This document shows positions 25,063-34,569 of a stretch of DNA of 64,000 bases, one piece after another. This DNA is from RUG12461 sp045661345 (lineage in GTDB: Bacteria; Bacillota; Clostridia; Lachnospirales; Lachnospiraceae), in the NCBI GenBank assembly GCA_045661345.1, contig JAZRFM010000025.1, positions 1-64,000 of the forward strand. The letters are read 5' to 3'. A program made the translations under genes and the position numbers. The stretch's first letter is position 1. Each line of letters opens with the position of its first letter. Below the pieces are notes generated by a model that was given only the letters and a program-made list of their open reading frames with translations, was not told the origin of the DNA and searched no databases.

Positions 25063-26016
25063 ATGGTAAAAGAGACGTTGCTTGCGCTTTGGATCGCATT
25101 TGGGGTGGTGGCATGCCTCGGTCCTTTTGTGATACCGGCGCTCAGAAAGCTGAAGGTCGGTCAGACAGAGAGAAAGGTATTAAACCACGACAGCAAGAAC
25201 GGGACCCCGACCATGGGCGGGATCATGATTTTGATTGCCATCTTTGTCGCATCGGTCTTTTTTGCCGGAAAACACCCCCACATCATGCCGGTGCTGGTGC
25301 TGTCGCTGGGATTTGGACTGATCGGCTTTCTGGATGATTTCTTAAAGGTCGTACTTCACCGTCCGGACGGACTTCTTGCGTGGCAAAAGCTTTTGCTCGA
25401 AATCGTCGTTACGACGGAGTTTTTGGGCTACCTTCTGTTCTTTTCCGATATTACGTTACTGATTCGGATCCCGTTTTCGGGGCAATATCTGGACATCGGC
25501 TGGGTCGCCATTCCCATCCTTTATATTGCCGTGATCGGAACCGTGAACGGCGTCAATTTTACGGACGGTCTGGATGGCCTTTCCTCCAGCGTTACGATTC
25601 CTGTCGCCATTTTCTTTGCGGTGGCTTCTATTCTCCTCGGAGCGGAAGTAGAGGTGGTCGCAGGCGCGGTTGCAGGCGCCCTGATGGGCTTTCTGCTATT
25701 TAACGCGTATCCGGCGAAGGTCTTCATGGGAGATACCGGATCCCTCGCTTTGGGGGGATTTGTGGCAGGGATTGCGTATGCCATGAACCTGCCGCTGTTT
25801 ATCGTGATCGTGGGCGGGGTTTATCTCATGGAGGTTCTTTCGGTGATCCTTCAGGTAGGGTATTTTAAGCTCACACACGGGAAGCGTATCTGGAGAATGA
25901 CCCCCATCCATCACCATTTTGAAAAGGGCGGCTGGCCGGAGACCCGGGTGGTGGCAATGTTTATGGTAATCTCGATCCTTCTTTGCACGGTAGGGCTTCT
26001 GGGGATCGTTTGGTGA
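25063..26016 (+). CDS. mraY: Phospho-N-acetylmuramoyl-pentapeptide-transferase MraY
   Basis: 317 residues from ATG 25063 (GGAGAA upstream); the frame also opens at TTG 25024 without a site. A polytopic membrane enzyme making lipid I from UDP-MurNAc-pentapeptide. Visible motifs: NGTPTMGGI, FLDDFLK (the DDxxK motif), NFTDGLDGLSSS, FMGDTGSLALGG and MTPIHHHFEKGGW. Length is normal for the family. Confidence 0.97.
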   Translation: MVKETLLALWIAFGVVACLGPFVIPALRKLKVGQTERKVLNHDSKNGTPTMGGIMILIAIFVASVFFAGKHPHIMPVLVLSLGFGLIGFLDDFLKVVLHRPDGLLAWQKLLLEIVVTTEFLGYLLFFSDITLLIRIPFSGQYLDIGWVAIPILYIAVIGTVNGVNFTDGLDGLSSSVTIPVAIFFAVASILLGAEVEVVAGAVAGALMGFLLFNAYPAKVFMGDTGSLALGGFVAGIAYAMNLPLFIVIVGGVYLMEVLSVILQVGYFKLTHGKRIWRMTPIHHHFEKGGWPETRVVAMFMVISILLCTVGLLGIVW

Positions 26017-26029
26017 GAAGAGGGTACAC

Positions 26030-27400
26030 ATGGACGTTCAGGATAAAAAAGTACTGGTATTCGGAACCGGAAAAAGCGGTATTGCCGCTGCGGAGCTGCT
26101 CCGGGGAAAGGGTGCCTTCCTCCTGGTCTATGACGGGAACGGGAAGCTGACAGAAGAGGAGGTAAGGGGACGCAGCAAAGCCTTCGACGAGGCGGAGATC
26201 GTGCTTGGGACATTGCCGAAGGAAAAGACAGCGGATCTTGCGTTTGCTGTGTTAAGCCCGGGAGTGTCGCCGGAATCTCCGGAGGTGCAGATGCTTCGCA
26301 GGGAGCACATTCCGGTGATGGGAGAGATTGAACTTGCCTTCCTTTGCGGGGCAGGGAGACTCGCAGCGATCACGGGGACAAACGGAAAAACCACCACTAC
26401 GAGTCTGGCGGGAGAATTACTGGCGGCACATTTTCAGGATGTGCGCGTGGTTGGCAATATCGGGATTCCCTATACACAGGAAGCATCCACCATGACGGAG
26501 GATACGGTCACGGTGGCCGAGATCAGCTCCTATCAGCTGGAAACAACGGATCAATTCCATCCGGAGGTTTCCGCCATCCTGAATTTTACGCCGGATCATC
26601 TGGACCGGCACCATACCATGGAAAACTACATTGCAGCGAAGGAACGGATCACGGAGCGCCAAACCGTCGGGGATACGGTGGTGCTGAACTACGAGGATCC
26701 CGTTTTGCGTGAATTCGGAAAAACCCTTACGCCCCGGGTGATCTGGTTTTCCTCTGAGGGAAAATTAAATGACGGCTTATTTTTTCAAAACAATGTGATT
26801 TATACAGCGATTCAAGGTGAAGCTGACCCATTGATCGAAGTGTCTGAGCTGCAGATCCTCGGAAAACATAATTATGAGAATGCCATGGCGGCAGCGGCCA
26901 TTGCGCTTGCCATGGGTGTGCCGAGGGAAAAGATCATAAAAGCCCTCAGGGCGTTTCGGGCGGTGGAGCACAGGATCGAGTTTGTGACTGAGATCGGGGG
27001 CGTACGTTATTACAATGACTCCAAGGGGACAAATCCTGATGCGGCCATCAAAGCCGTGGAAGCCATGGACAGACCCACTGTTCTCATCGGCGGCGGCTAC
27101 GATAAGAACGCCACCTATGAAGAATGGATCAAAACCTTCCCCGGCAAGGTAAAGAAACTGCTTCTTCTCGGTCAGACGGCGGATAAGATTGCAGCTGCCT
27201 GTGAGTCCTGCGGATTCAGTGAATATGAGAAGGTCGAAACACTGGGGGATGCCGTCAGAAGAGCTGCGGAAAGTGCAGGAGCGGGAGATGCGGTTCTGCT
27301 TTCACCGGCCTGCGCGAGCTGGGGCATGTTTGTAAATTTTGAAGAACGTGGAAAACAGTTCAAGGAATTGGTAAAGAATCTTTCGAAATCCCATGGTTGA
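26030..27400 (+). CDS. murD: UDP-N-acetylmuramoylalanine-D-glutamate ligase MurD
   Basis: 456 residues. It adds D-Glu to UDP-MurNAc-L-Ala. The N-terminal domain has FGTGKSGIAAAELL; the ATP site is ITGTNGKTTTT; HLDRHHTMENYIAAK is the central ligase motif; the C-domain has YYNDSKGTNPDAAIKAVEAM and ALLSPACASWGMF-like residues (VLLSPACASW). The last 8 bases overlap ftsW. Confidence 0.97.
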   Translation: MDVQDKKVLVFGTGKSGIAAAELLRGKGAFLLVYDGNGKLTEEEVRGRSKAFDEAEIVLGTLPKEKTADLAFAVLSPGVSPESPEVQMLRREHIPVMGEIELAFLCGAGRLAAITGTNGKTTTTSLAGELLAAHFQDVRVVGNIGIPYTQEASTMTEDTVTVAEISSYQLETTDQFHPEVSAILNFTPDHLDRHHTMENYIAAKERITERQTVGDTVVLNYEDPVLREFGKTLTPRVIWFSSEGKLNDGLFFQNNVIYTAIQGEADPLIEVSELQILGKHNYENAMAAAAIALAMGVPREKIIKALRAFRAVEHRIEFVTEIGGVRYYNDSKGTNPDAAIKAVEAMDRPTVLIGGGYDKNATYEEWIKTFPGKVKKLLLLGQTADKIAAACESCGFSEYEKVETLGDAVRRAAESAGAGDAVLLSPACASWGMFVNFEERGKQFKELVKNLSKSHG

Positions 27401-28505
27401 GCGGCAAGAAGTCAAAAAACAAAAGAAGATTAAATATTTTGACTACAGTCTTCTGATCATCATCCTGACAGTCGTTTTTTTTGGTCTGGTCATGCTTTAC
27501 AGCACCTCTTCCTATAACGGTCAGCTGAGATTCGGCGATAATGCCTACTTTCTGAAAAAACAGATCCTGGCTGTGGCAGTCGGGCTTGCCGGTATGCTCA
27601 TTACGACGCTGGTTCCGTATCGTTTCTGGGATAAGGCCTCCTTTGTCATCTACATGCTGTCGATTGTGCTGTGTATTGCCGTTCTGTTTATCGGGCGTGA
27701 TATCAACGGCTCCAAACGCTGGATCTATTTCGGGAACGTTTCCTTTCAGCCCTCGGAGTTTGCCAAAATTGCCGTCATTCTGTATCTGGCCACGGTGATC
27801 TGCCAGTTCCGCAAACAGCTGGGTTCCCTGAAAAACATCGCAAAAATCCTCTTCAGGATCTCCCCCTTGTTTCTGGTGGTCGCGTATGAGAACCTGAGCA
27901 CGGGTATCATCATCGCCGGGATCGCCTTTGTCATGCTTTTTGTCGCGAGCCCGAAATACTCTCATTTTTTGTGGATCATCCTGGTCGCTGCCGCCGGGAT
28001 GGCCGTGTTTCTTCTGGTGGCCAGCTACCGGGTGGAACGGATTCGTGTGTGGCTTCATCCCGAGGAATACGAAAAGGGCTATCAGACGCTGCAGGGACTA
28101 TATGCCATCGGCTCCGGCGGGTTGTTCGGGAAAGGGCTCGGCGAGAGTATGCAGAAGCTGGGCTTTGTGCCGGAAGCGCAGAACGATATGATCTTTACAA
28201 TCATCTGTGAGGAGCTGGGGCTGTTTGGCGCCGCCTGCGTGATCCTCATGTTTATCCTCATGCTGTGGCGTTTTATGATTATTGCAAACAATGCGGCGGA
28301 TCTTTACGGGTCTCTGCTGGTTGTCGGGATTATGGCACACATTGCACTGCAGGTGATCTTGAATATCGCCGTGGTGACGAACACGATTCCGAATACCGGC
28401 ATTATCCTGCCTTTTATCAGTTACGGCGGCACCTCGATCTCCATCCTTCTGACGGAAATGGGGCTGGCGCTATCCGTGTCCCGCGGGATCGTTTTTGAGA
28501 CATAA
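27393..28505 (+). CDS. ftsW: FtsW/SpoVE-type SEDS glycosyltransferase
   Basis: 370 residues with about ten membrane segments. SEDS proteins polymerise glycan strands with the partner class B PBP. Visible: FFGLVMLYSTSSY, NGSKRWIYFGNVSFQPSEFAK, LQGLYAIGSGGLFGKGLG, FVPEAQNDMIFTIICEELG, and NTGIILPFISYGGTS. The ATG overlaps the end of murD, so translation is probably coupled. Position next to murD and divIB supports FtsW rather than RodA. Confidence 0.93.
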   Translation: MVERQEVKKQKKIKYFDYSLLIIILTVVFFGLVMLYSTSSYNGQLRFGDNAYFLKKQILAVAVGLAGMLITTLVPYRFWDKASFVIYMLSIVLCIAVLFIGRDINGSKRWIYFGNVSFQPSEFAKIAVILYLATVICQFRKQLGSLKNIAKILFRISPLFLVVAYENLSTGIIIAGIAFVMLFVASPKYSHFLWIILVAAAGMAVFLLVASYRVERIRVWLHPEEYEKGYQTLQGLYAIGSGGLFGKGLGESMQKLGFVPEAQNDMIFTIICEELGLFGAACVILMFILMLWRFMIIANNAADLYGSLLVVGIMAHIALQVILNIAVVTNTIPNTGIILPFISYGGTSISILLTEMGLALSVSRGIVFET

Positions 28506-28518
28506 ACCGGAGGAACGC

Positions 28519-29262
28519 ATGGCGTATCAGACGGAGCTTGAAAAAAAGAATAAAAAGATCCGTTGGATTGTGTTTTTGTCGATACTGCTGTTTGCGGCGC
28601 TGACGGGCTTCTTTTGTGTGACGGTCTGTACCGTGGCCGATGTGGAGATCGAAGGAAACGAGTTATATGATGACGAAAGCATCCGGGAATGGGTGCAGAA
28701 CGACCGCTACAGCTGGAATACGCTTTATGTGTACTTCAAATACCGCTTTAAAAAGGCGGAGCAGGTGCCGTTTATCGATACGATGACGGTGGATTTGAAA
28801 AGTCCGAGGAGGCTTTCCGTACTGGTATACGAAAAGGGACCCATCGGGTACCTGGTGGATGAGACAACAGGACAGAATATATACTTTGACAAGGACGGAT
28901 TCGTCATAGAGATCAGCTCAAAGCAGATCGAAGGCGTTCCCCGGATTTCCGGGCTGCCCTGCGAAAACATTGCGGTATATGAGAAGCTGGATCTGTCGGA
29001 GAGGACCCTTCGGACGCTTCTTACGCTGACGCAGAATCTGGAAAAATACCATCTTCATGCCGACAGCATCCAATATGACGGAAGCGGCAATATCACACTT
29101 GCTTTCGGACCGATTCAGGTGAACCTCGGGAAAGAAGACAACCTGACGGAAAAGCTGGTGCGGCTCGAGAAGATCCTGCCCCAGATCGAAGGCATGACCG
29201 GGATCCTGCACCTGGAAACCTGGACGGAAAACACGACGGATGTGACCTTCGAAAGGATATAG
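28519..29262 (+). CDS. divIB: Cell division protein DivIB/FtsQ
   Basis: 247 residues from ATG 28519 after GGAGG. A short basic cytoplasmic part, one membrane segment (IVFLSILLFAALTGFFCVTV), then the POTRA-type start (DVEIEGNELYDDESIREWV) and the FtsQ beta domain (YFDKDGFVIEIS, VPRISGL). It links the divisome parts at the septum. The last gene of the dcw operon here; murG, murB and ftsA are not present. Confidence 0.9.
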   Translation: MAYQTELEKKNKKIRWIVFLSILLFAALTGFFCVTVCTVADVEIEGNELYDDESIREWVQNDRYSWNTLYVYFKYRFKKAEQVPFIDTMTVDLKSPRRLSVLVYEKGPIGYLVDETTGQNIYFDKDGFVIEISSKQIEGVPRISGLPCENIAVYEKLDLSERTLRTLLTLTQNLEKYHLHADSIQYDGSGNITLAFGPIQVNLGKEDNLTEKLVRLEKILPQIEGMTGILHLETWTENTTDVTFERI

Positions 29263-29278
29263 CGGTGTGAAAAAAGGA

Positions 29279-29307
29279 TTGATTATTTGAATGAAAAAAA
29301 GTATAGT
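29279..29307 (+). promoter_or_regulatory. ftsZ promoter
   Basis: TTGATT, 17 bases, TATAGT, 65 bases before the ftsZ start. It allows ftsZ expression apart from the MraZ-controlled promoter. Confidence 0.7.
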
Positions 29308-29371
29308 ATATTTATATGGCTGAATAGGGTATTTGAGGAGAGAATAGAGAGAGAAAGAAGGAGGAAACACC

Positions 29372-30655
29372 TTGCTTGAGATTAAGACAACAGATACGGA
29401 TAAAGCCTGCAAGATCATCGTTCTTGGGGTAGGGGGCGCCGGGAACAATGCGGTGAACCGTATGATCGCTGAAAATATCGGAGGAGTAGATTATATCGGA
29501 GTCAATACAGATAAGCAGGATCTGATGCTTTGTAAGGCTCCCACATTGATTCAGATAGGGGAAAAGATTACAAAAGGACTCGGCGCCGGCGCGAGACCGG
29601 AGGTCGGCGAGAAATCTGCTGAAGAGAGCGCAGAGGAGCTGAATGCAGCGATCAAGGGCGCGGATATGGTTTTTGTCACCTGCGGCATGGGCGGCGGTAC
29701 CGGGACGGGTGCGGCACCAGTGATCGCAAAGATCGCGAAAGAGCAGGGGATCCTGACGGTAGGGGTTGTGACAAAGCCTTTTAAGTTCGAAGCAAAAGCG
29801 CGTATGACCAATGCGCTTAACGGGATCGAGAAGCTGAAGGAAAGTGTGGACACGCTGATCGTGATTCCGAATGATAAGCTGCTGGAGATTGTGGATCGCC
29901 GTACTTCCATGGCGGAAGCTCTGGCAAAAGCGGACGAAGTGCTGCAGCAGGCAGTACACGGCATTACGGATCTGATTAACATTCCGGCCATGATCAACCT
30001 TGACTTTGCGGATGTCCAGAATGTCATGAAAGACAAGGGCATCGCACATATCGGTATCGGTGTTGCGGAGGGCGATGAGAAGGCACTGGAAGCCGTTCAG
30101 CTGGCTGTCAACAGCCCGCTGCTTGAGACGACGATCAACGGCGCGAGCCATGTGATCCTGAATGTGACCGGAGATGTGGCTTTGAATGATGCCAGCGCGG
30201 CGGCTGAATATGTGACGCAGCTGACCGGCGAGAATGTGGAGGTTGTCTTCGGCGCCAGAGAAGATGATACCATGAAGGATAAGATCAAGATCACCGTGAT
30301 CGCGACGGGGCTTGATGACCGTGCTGTCAGAAATGACATTCCCGGTATGATGCGCTACAGCGGACTGAGCAGTACCCAGGGGATTACCCGTACGGCGGTT
30401 CAGACGCCGGTGCCGCAAAAGACCGATATCTTCGCGCAGACGCAGGCACAGGCTTCGGCGCTGCAGCAAAGGGCTCTTTCCAATGTGCAGCCTGCCGAGA
30501 CGCCGGTATCCGCCCAGGTACAGGCAAAGCAGCCGAAACAACCGGAACCGCAGGATATTTTTGCTGCCAATCTGGACAATCCGAAGAGACCGGTCAGCAA
30601 GATCCCGGAAAAGGATATCAGGATCCCGGAGTTTCTGCGGAATACGCGAAAATAA
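29372..30655 (+). CDS. ftsZ: Cell division GTPase FtsZ
   Basis: 427 residues from TTG 29372, seven bases after AAGGAGG. Forms the septal ring. It has GVGGAGNNAVNRM, GVNTDKQDL, the tubulin signature GGGTGTGAAPVIA and NLDFADV. After the GTPase part comes a linker rich in Gln, Pro and Ala, and a conserved C-terminal peptide IRIPEFLRNTRK that binds membrane tethers. No ftsA is next to it, so the tether must be coded elsewhere. Confidence 0.98.
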   Translation: MLEIKTTDTDKACKIIVLGVGGAGNNAVNRMIAENIGGVDYIGVNTDKQDLMLCKAPTLIQIGEKITKGLGAGARPEVGEKSAEESAEELNAAIKGADMVFVTCGMGGGTGTGAAPVIAKIAKEQGILTVGVVTKPFKFEAKARMTNALNGIEKLKESVDTLIVIPNDKLLEIVDRRTSMAEALAKADEVLQQAVHGITDLINIPAMINLDFADVQNVMKDKGIAHIGIGVAEGDEKALEAVQLAVNSPLLETTINGASHVILNVTGDVALNDASAAAEYVTQLTGENVEVVFGAREDDTMKDKIKITVIATGLDDRAVRNDIPGMMRYSGLSSTQGITRTAVQTPVPQKTDIFAQTQAQASALQQRALSNVQPAETPVSAQVQAKQPKQPEPQDIFAANLDNPKRPVSKIPEKDIRIPEFLRNTRK

Positions 30656-30672
30656 ATTTTTTACAATTCATC

Positions 30673-30711
30673 AGAAAAGCCGGAGCGTAGGGTGTTCCGG
30701 CTTTTCTTTCA
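30673..30711 (+). terminator. ftsZ terminator
   Basis: AGAAAAGCCGGA and TCCGGCTTTTCT form a 12-bp stem with loop GCGTAGGGTGT, then TT C. Confidence 0.85.
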
Positions 30712-30724
30712 ATAGGGGGATGAA

Positions 30725-32320
30725 ATGCTTCTAGAATTCTTAGGCGCAGCACATGAGGTAACCGGGAGCTGCCACTATCTGAAATACAAGGATCATTCTC
30801 TGATCGTGGACTGCGGTATGGAGCAGGGGCCGGATCTCTATGAGAACCAGAATGTTCCGGTGAACGCAGCGGCCATCGATTACGTGTTCATCACGCACGC
30901 GCACATCGATCACTCCGGATTGCTGCCGCTTCTGTACAGCCACGGCTTCCGGGGAAAGATCTACGCGACTCAGGCGACCTGCGAGCTCTGTGAGATCATG
31001 CTGCGGGATTCCGCGCATATCCAGCAGGCAGAGGCGGAATGGAGAAACCGTAAGGCAAGGCGGTCCGGCAGAGCGGAAGTGACGCCCATCTATGATCTTT
31101 CCGACGTGGATGGTGTGCTGGAGCTTTTTATCCCCTGCCACTACGGGGAACTGCTGACGGTGGACGATATGCTGCGTGTGCGATTTTCCGATGCGGGGCA
31201 TCTCCTCGGATCCGCATCCATAGAGTTTTATGTGGAGGAAGACGGGGAAGAGACAAAGGTGATTTTTTCCGGCGACCTCGGGAACGGGCAGCGCCCGCTG
31301 ATTAAGGATCCGGCAAAGCTTTCCGGTGCAGACTATGTGGTCATGGAATCCACATACGGAGACCGGATTCATAACGTTTCTCCGGATTATGCGGAGGAGC
31401 TTGCGGATACGATCCGTTCCACATTCCTGCGCGGCGGCAACCTTGTCATCCCGGCCTTTTCGGTGGGCAGAACGCAGGAAATGCTCTATCATCTCCGCCG
31501 GATCAAGAGCGAACAGCTGCTGCCGGAATATCAGGATTTTGAGGTATATATCGACAGCCCTCTTGCGGTGGAGGCGACCAACATTTTCCACCAGAATAAC
31601 GAGGAGTGTTTCAGTGAAGAGGCGAAGGAGCTGATTGCGAAGGGGATTAACCCGATCCGTTTTGACGGACTGCATACAGCGATCACAAGCGACGAATCCA
31701 TTGCCATTAACTTTCTGAAAAAACCCGTTGTCATTATTTCCGCATCCGGTATGTGTGAAGCGGGCCGGATCAGACACCATCTGAAGCATAATCTCTGGCG
31801 GCCGGAGAGCACGATTCTTTTCGTAGGATTTCAGGTACCGGGAACCCTTGGCAATGCGCTTCTTTCCGGCGCGAAGGAGGTGCGGCTCTTCGGGGAGACG
31901 ATTGAGGTCTACGCCGAGATCAAACAGCTTCCCGGTATGAGCGGACATGCGGACCGGGATCATCTGACAGAATGGCTTTCCGTCATGGAGCAGAAGCCCC
32001 GGAAGGTGTTTGTGGTGCATGGGGATGACAGCACCTGTGAAGCCTTTGCATCCCATCTGAACGGAAACGGATATGATGCTTACGCGCCCTATAGCGGGGA
32101 TCTCTTTGACCTGTCCACCGGCATGATGATCAAGGTCGGCAATCATGAGAAGAAACAGAGGAAAGTATCCGAAAAAGTGTCCTCGAATGTGTTTGCAAGG
32201 CTTCTTGCGGCAGGGAACCGGCTGATGGAAGTGATTAAAAGAAACGAAGGCATCCCGAACAAAGAGCTGGCCAAATTTGCGGATCAGATCAATGCAATGA
32301 GCGAGAAATGGGACAGGTAA
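30725..32320 (+). CDS. Metallo-beta-lactamase/beta-CASP RNase-like protein
   Basis: 531 residues. The zinc motif is FITHAHIDHSG; further ligands are in FSDAGHLLGSAS and SGDLG. The beta-CASP part has VMESTYGDR, VIPAFSVGRTQEML and IISASGMCEAGRIRHHL, and the last zinc-fold motif is LPGMSGHADRDHL. This is the YSH1/CPSF-like bacterial family, thought to process RNA. GGGGG lies upstream of the ATG. The next small gene is only four bases on, and argS follows that, so the three may be co-transcribed. Confidence 0.88.
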   Translation: MLLEFLGAAHEVTGSCHYLKYKDHSLIVDCGMEQGPDLYENQNVPVNAAAIDYVFITHAHIDHSGLLPLLYSHGFRGKIYATQATCELCEIMLRDSAHIQQAEAEWRNRKARRSGRAEVTPIYDLSDVDGVLELFIPCHYGELLTVDDMLRVRFSDAGHLLGSASIEFYVEEDGEETKVIFSGDLGNGQRPLIKDPAKLSGADYVVMESTYGDRIHNVSPDYAEELADTIRSTFLRGGNLVIPAFSVGRTQEMLYHLRRIKSEQLLPEYQDFEVYIDSPLAVEATNIFHQNNEECFSEEAKELIAKGINPIRFDGLHTAITSDESIAINFLKKPVVIISASGMCEAGRIRHHLKHNLWRPESTILFVGFQVPGTLGNALLSGAKEVRLFGETIEVYAEIKQLPGMSGHADRDHLTEWLSVMEQKPRKVFVVHGDDSTCEAFASHLNGNGYDAYAPYSGDLFDLSTGMMIKVGNHEKKQRKVSEKVSSNVFARLLAAGNRLMEVIKRNEGIPNKELAKFADQINAMSEKWDR

Positions 32321-32324
32321 CCGC

Positions 32325-32768
32325 ATGAGTGATACGATTGAAGAACGCATGAAAAAAGACCAGATGGGACGGTCTGTCATCAAATACTGGCGAGTCCGCT
32401 ATGCAGAAAAGCCGGAGGAGCCGGAAGAAGCTCCAGAGCCGGAAGAGGAGGCAGCGGCTGCGGTCAGCGAGGAGGATGAGGCGGCGCGCATCGCACAGGA
32501 GATTTATGAAAGGCTGCAGGCAGAGGCGGCGGAGGACGACGCGAAGCTGATGGAAGAACAGCAGGCAGCCTATGCGGCGGCTGCGGCCGCGGAGCAGGGC
32601 ATATCCGACGAGGAAGCAGCCTGGAGGGAACGTACCGGTGCAGACGGCGTGTACGGACAAAATGCCTTTGAAAATGAGGAAGAGGCCGCGCAGGTGGCGG
32701 CGATCCTGTCCGAAAAGAAGGATGCATTTGCGGATATGCTGCACAATATGCAGGAAGAGGGGTCATAA
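32325..32768 (+). CDS. Acidic Glu/Ala-rich protein, unknown
   Basis: 147 residues. After a short mixed start (MSDTIEERMKKDQMGRSVIKYW) it is almost all Glu, Ala and Pro with helical stretches, ending in FADMLHNMQEEGS. No domain is recognised. Its tight placement (4 bases after the beta-CASP gene and 4 before argS) and an intact frame support a real gene. Confidence 0.7.
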   Translation: MSDTIEERMKKDQMGRSVIKYWRVRYAEKPEEPEEAPEPEEEAAAAVSEEDEAARIAQEIYERLQAEAAEDDAKLMEEQQAAYAAAAAAEQGISDEEAAWRERTGADGVYGQNAFENEEEAAQVAAILSEKKDAFADMLHNMQEEGS

Positions 32769-32772
32769 CAGG

Positions 32773-34548
32773 ATGAAAAAACTGCTGGATGTGATCAGTG
32801 AGTATGTGGCGTTGGCGTTTCGTGCCCTCGAACTGGATGAACAGTATGCACAGGTGGTATGGAGCGCACGGCCGGATCTCTGTGAATTTCAATGTAACGG
32901 AGCCATGGCTCTTGCGAAGAAAGCGCATCAGGTACCGATTCAGATTGCTGAGGCAGTGGCCTCAAAGCTGTCGGAGGACCGCGATTCCATGTTTGAGGAA
33001 ATCTCTGCCGTAAAGCCGGGCTTTTTGAATTTGAAGCTGAAAAGATCATTTCTGGCTTCTTATCTTGCGGAAATGCAAAAGAGCCCGCGATTCGGATCGG
33101 ATCCCGTTGCAGAGACGAAAAAGATCGTGTTGGACTACGGCGGACCCAACGTGGCGAAGCCCCTGCATGTCGGGCATCTGCGTTCGGCAATCATCGGAGA
33201 GAGCATTAAGCGGATCCTTCGCTATATGGGGCATTCTGTCACGGGAGACGTACATCTTGGAGACTGGGGGCTGCAGATGGGGCTCATTATCACGGAGGTG
33301 TCCGAGCGGAAAGGAGATCTGCCGTATTTCGATCCGGCGTATACCGGGGAATATCCCAAGACCCCGCCCTTTACCATCGAAGAGCTGGAAGAGATTTATC
33401 CTACCGCAAGCGCGAAATCCAAAGAGGATGAAGCGTATAAGGAACGGGCGCTTCTTGCGACCCACGAGCTGCAGCGGGGAAGAAGGGGATACCTGGCGCT
33501 GCTGAAGCACATACTGGCGCTTTCCGTTACGGATCTGAAAAAGAACTATGAGAAGCTGAAGGTGTCCTTTGATCTCTGGAAAGGAGAGTCCGACGCGGAT
33601 CCCTATATTGCCGACATGGTGGAGATGATGAAAGCAAAGGGGTTCTGCTATGAGAGTGAGGGCGCTCTGGTGGTGGATGTCGCGGAGGAGACCGATACCA
33701 AAGAGATCCCTCCCTGCATGATTTTAAAATCAGACGGAGCCTCCCTCTATACGACGACGGATCTTGCGACGCTGGTGATGCGGATGCAGGAGCTTTCGCC
33801 GGATGAGGTAGTCTATGTTGTGGACAAACGGCAGGAGCTTCACTTTGTTCAGGTGTTCCGCTGTGCGAAAAAGACCGGTATCGTACCGGAAAACGTTACC
33901 CTCCAGTTCATCGGGTTCGGTACCATGAACGGAAAGGACGGGAAGCCCTTCAAGACCAGAGACGGCGGTGTGATGCTGCTGTCCAGCCTGATCAAAGAGA
34001 TCGGGGATCGGATGTATGAGCGGATCCTTGAGAGCAATCCGGATACGGATTTGAAAACCGCGCGGGAAACCGCGGAGATTGTGGGTCTTTCCGCTTTGAA
34101 ATACGGGGATCTCTCCAATCAGGCTTCGAAGGATTACATTTTTGATATTGACAGATTTACCTCATCGGAGGGAAATACCGGACCGTATCTTTTGTATACG
34201 ATTGTCCGTATCAAGTCCATTCTGCGGAAGTATGAGGAAAGCGGCGCTTCTGCGCAGGACACCATCATCGGTGCGGCAACCACGGAGAGCGAGAAGAACC
34301 TGATGCTCAGACTGGCAGGATACAATGCCATGATCGAAAATGCGGCGGAAGAAAAAGCGCCGCACAAGATCTGCGCCTTTGTCTATGAGCTTTGCAACGC
34401 ATTCAACCATTTCTACCATGAAACGAAGATCCTGGCGGAGGAGGATGAAAAACGCCAGAAGAGCTATATCAGATTGCTGACGCTGACAAGGGATGTGCTG
34501 CTGCAGTGTATTGACCTGCTGGGTTTTGAAGCACCGGAAAAAATGTAA
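32773..34548 (+). CDS. argS: Arginine-tRNA ligase
   Basis: 591 residues from ATG 32773; a longer frame upstream overlaps the acidic gene and lacks homology. Charges tRNA-Arg. Class I core: YGGPNVAKPLHVGHLRSAII carries the HIGH motif (HVGH); DWGLQMGLI; TTDLATLVMRM; FGTMNGKDGKPFKTRDGG; C-terminal DALR-type domain with FNHFYHETKIL. The N-terminal Arg-S domain (FRALELDEQYAQVVW) is present. Length is normal. Confidence 0.95.
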   Translation: MKKLLDVISEYVALAFRALELDEQYAQVVWSARPDLCEFQCNGAMALAKKAHQVPIQIAEAVASKLSEDRDSMFEEISAVKPGFLNLKLKRSFLASYLAEMQKSPRFGSDPVAETKKIVLDYGGPNVAKPLHVGHLRSAIIGESIKRILRYMGHSVTGDVHLGDWGLQMGLIITEVSERKGDLPYFDPAYTGEYPKTPPFTIEELEEIYPTASAKSKEDEAYKERALLATHELQRGRRGYLALLKHILALSVTDLKKNYEKLKVSFDLWKGESDADPYIADMVEMMKAKGFCYESEGALVVDVAEETDTKEIPPCMILKSDGASLYTTTDLATLVMRMQELSPDEVVYVVDKRQELHFVQVFRCAKKTGIVPENVTLQFIGFGTMNGKDGKPFKTRDGGVMLLSSLIKEIGDRMYERILESNPDTDLKTARETAEIVGLSALKYGDLSNQASKDYIFDIDRFTSSEGNTGPYLLYTIVRIKSILRKYEESGASAQDTIIGAATTESEKNLMLRLAGYNAMIENAAEEKAPHKICAFVYELCNAFNHFYHETKILAEEDEKRQKSYIRLLTLTRDVLLQCIDLLGFEAPEKM

Positions 34549-34569
34549 AGGAAAGGACGGTTAGCTGCT

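Noticed and set aside
30740..32383. 547-codon open frame on the minus strand
   Set aside because: Antisense shadow of the beta-CASP nuclease gene.
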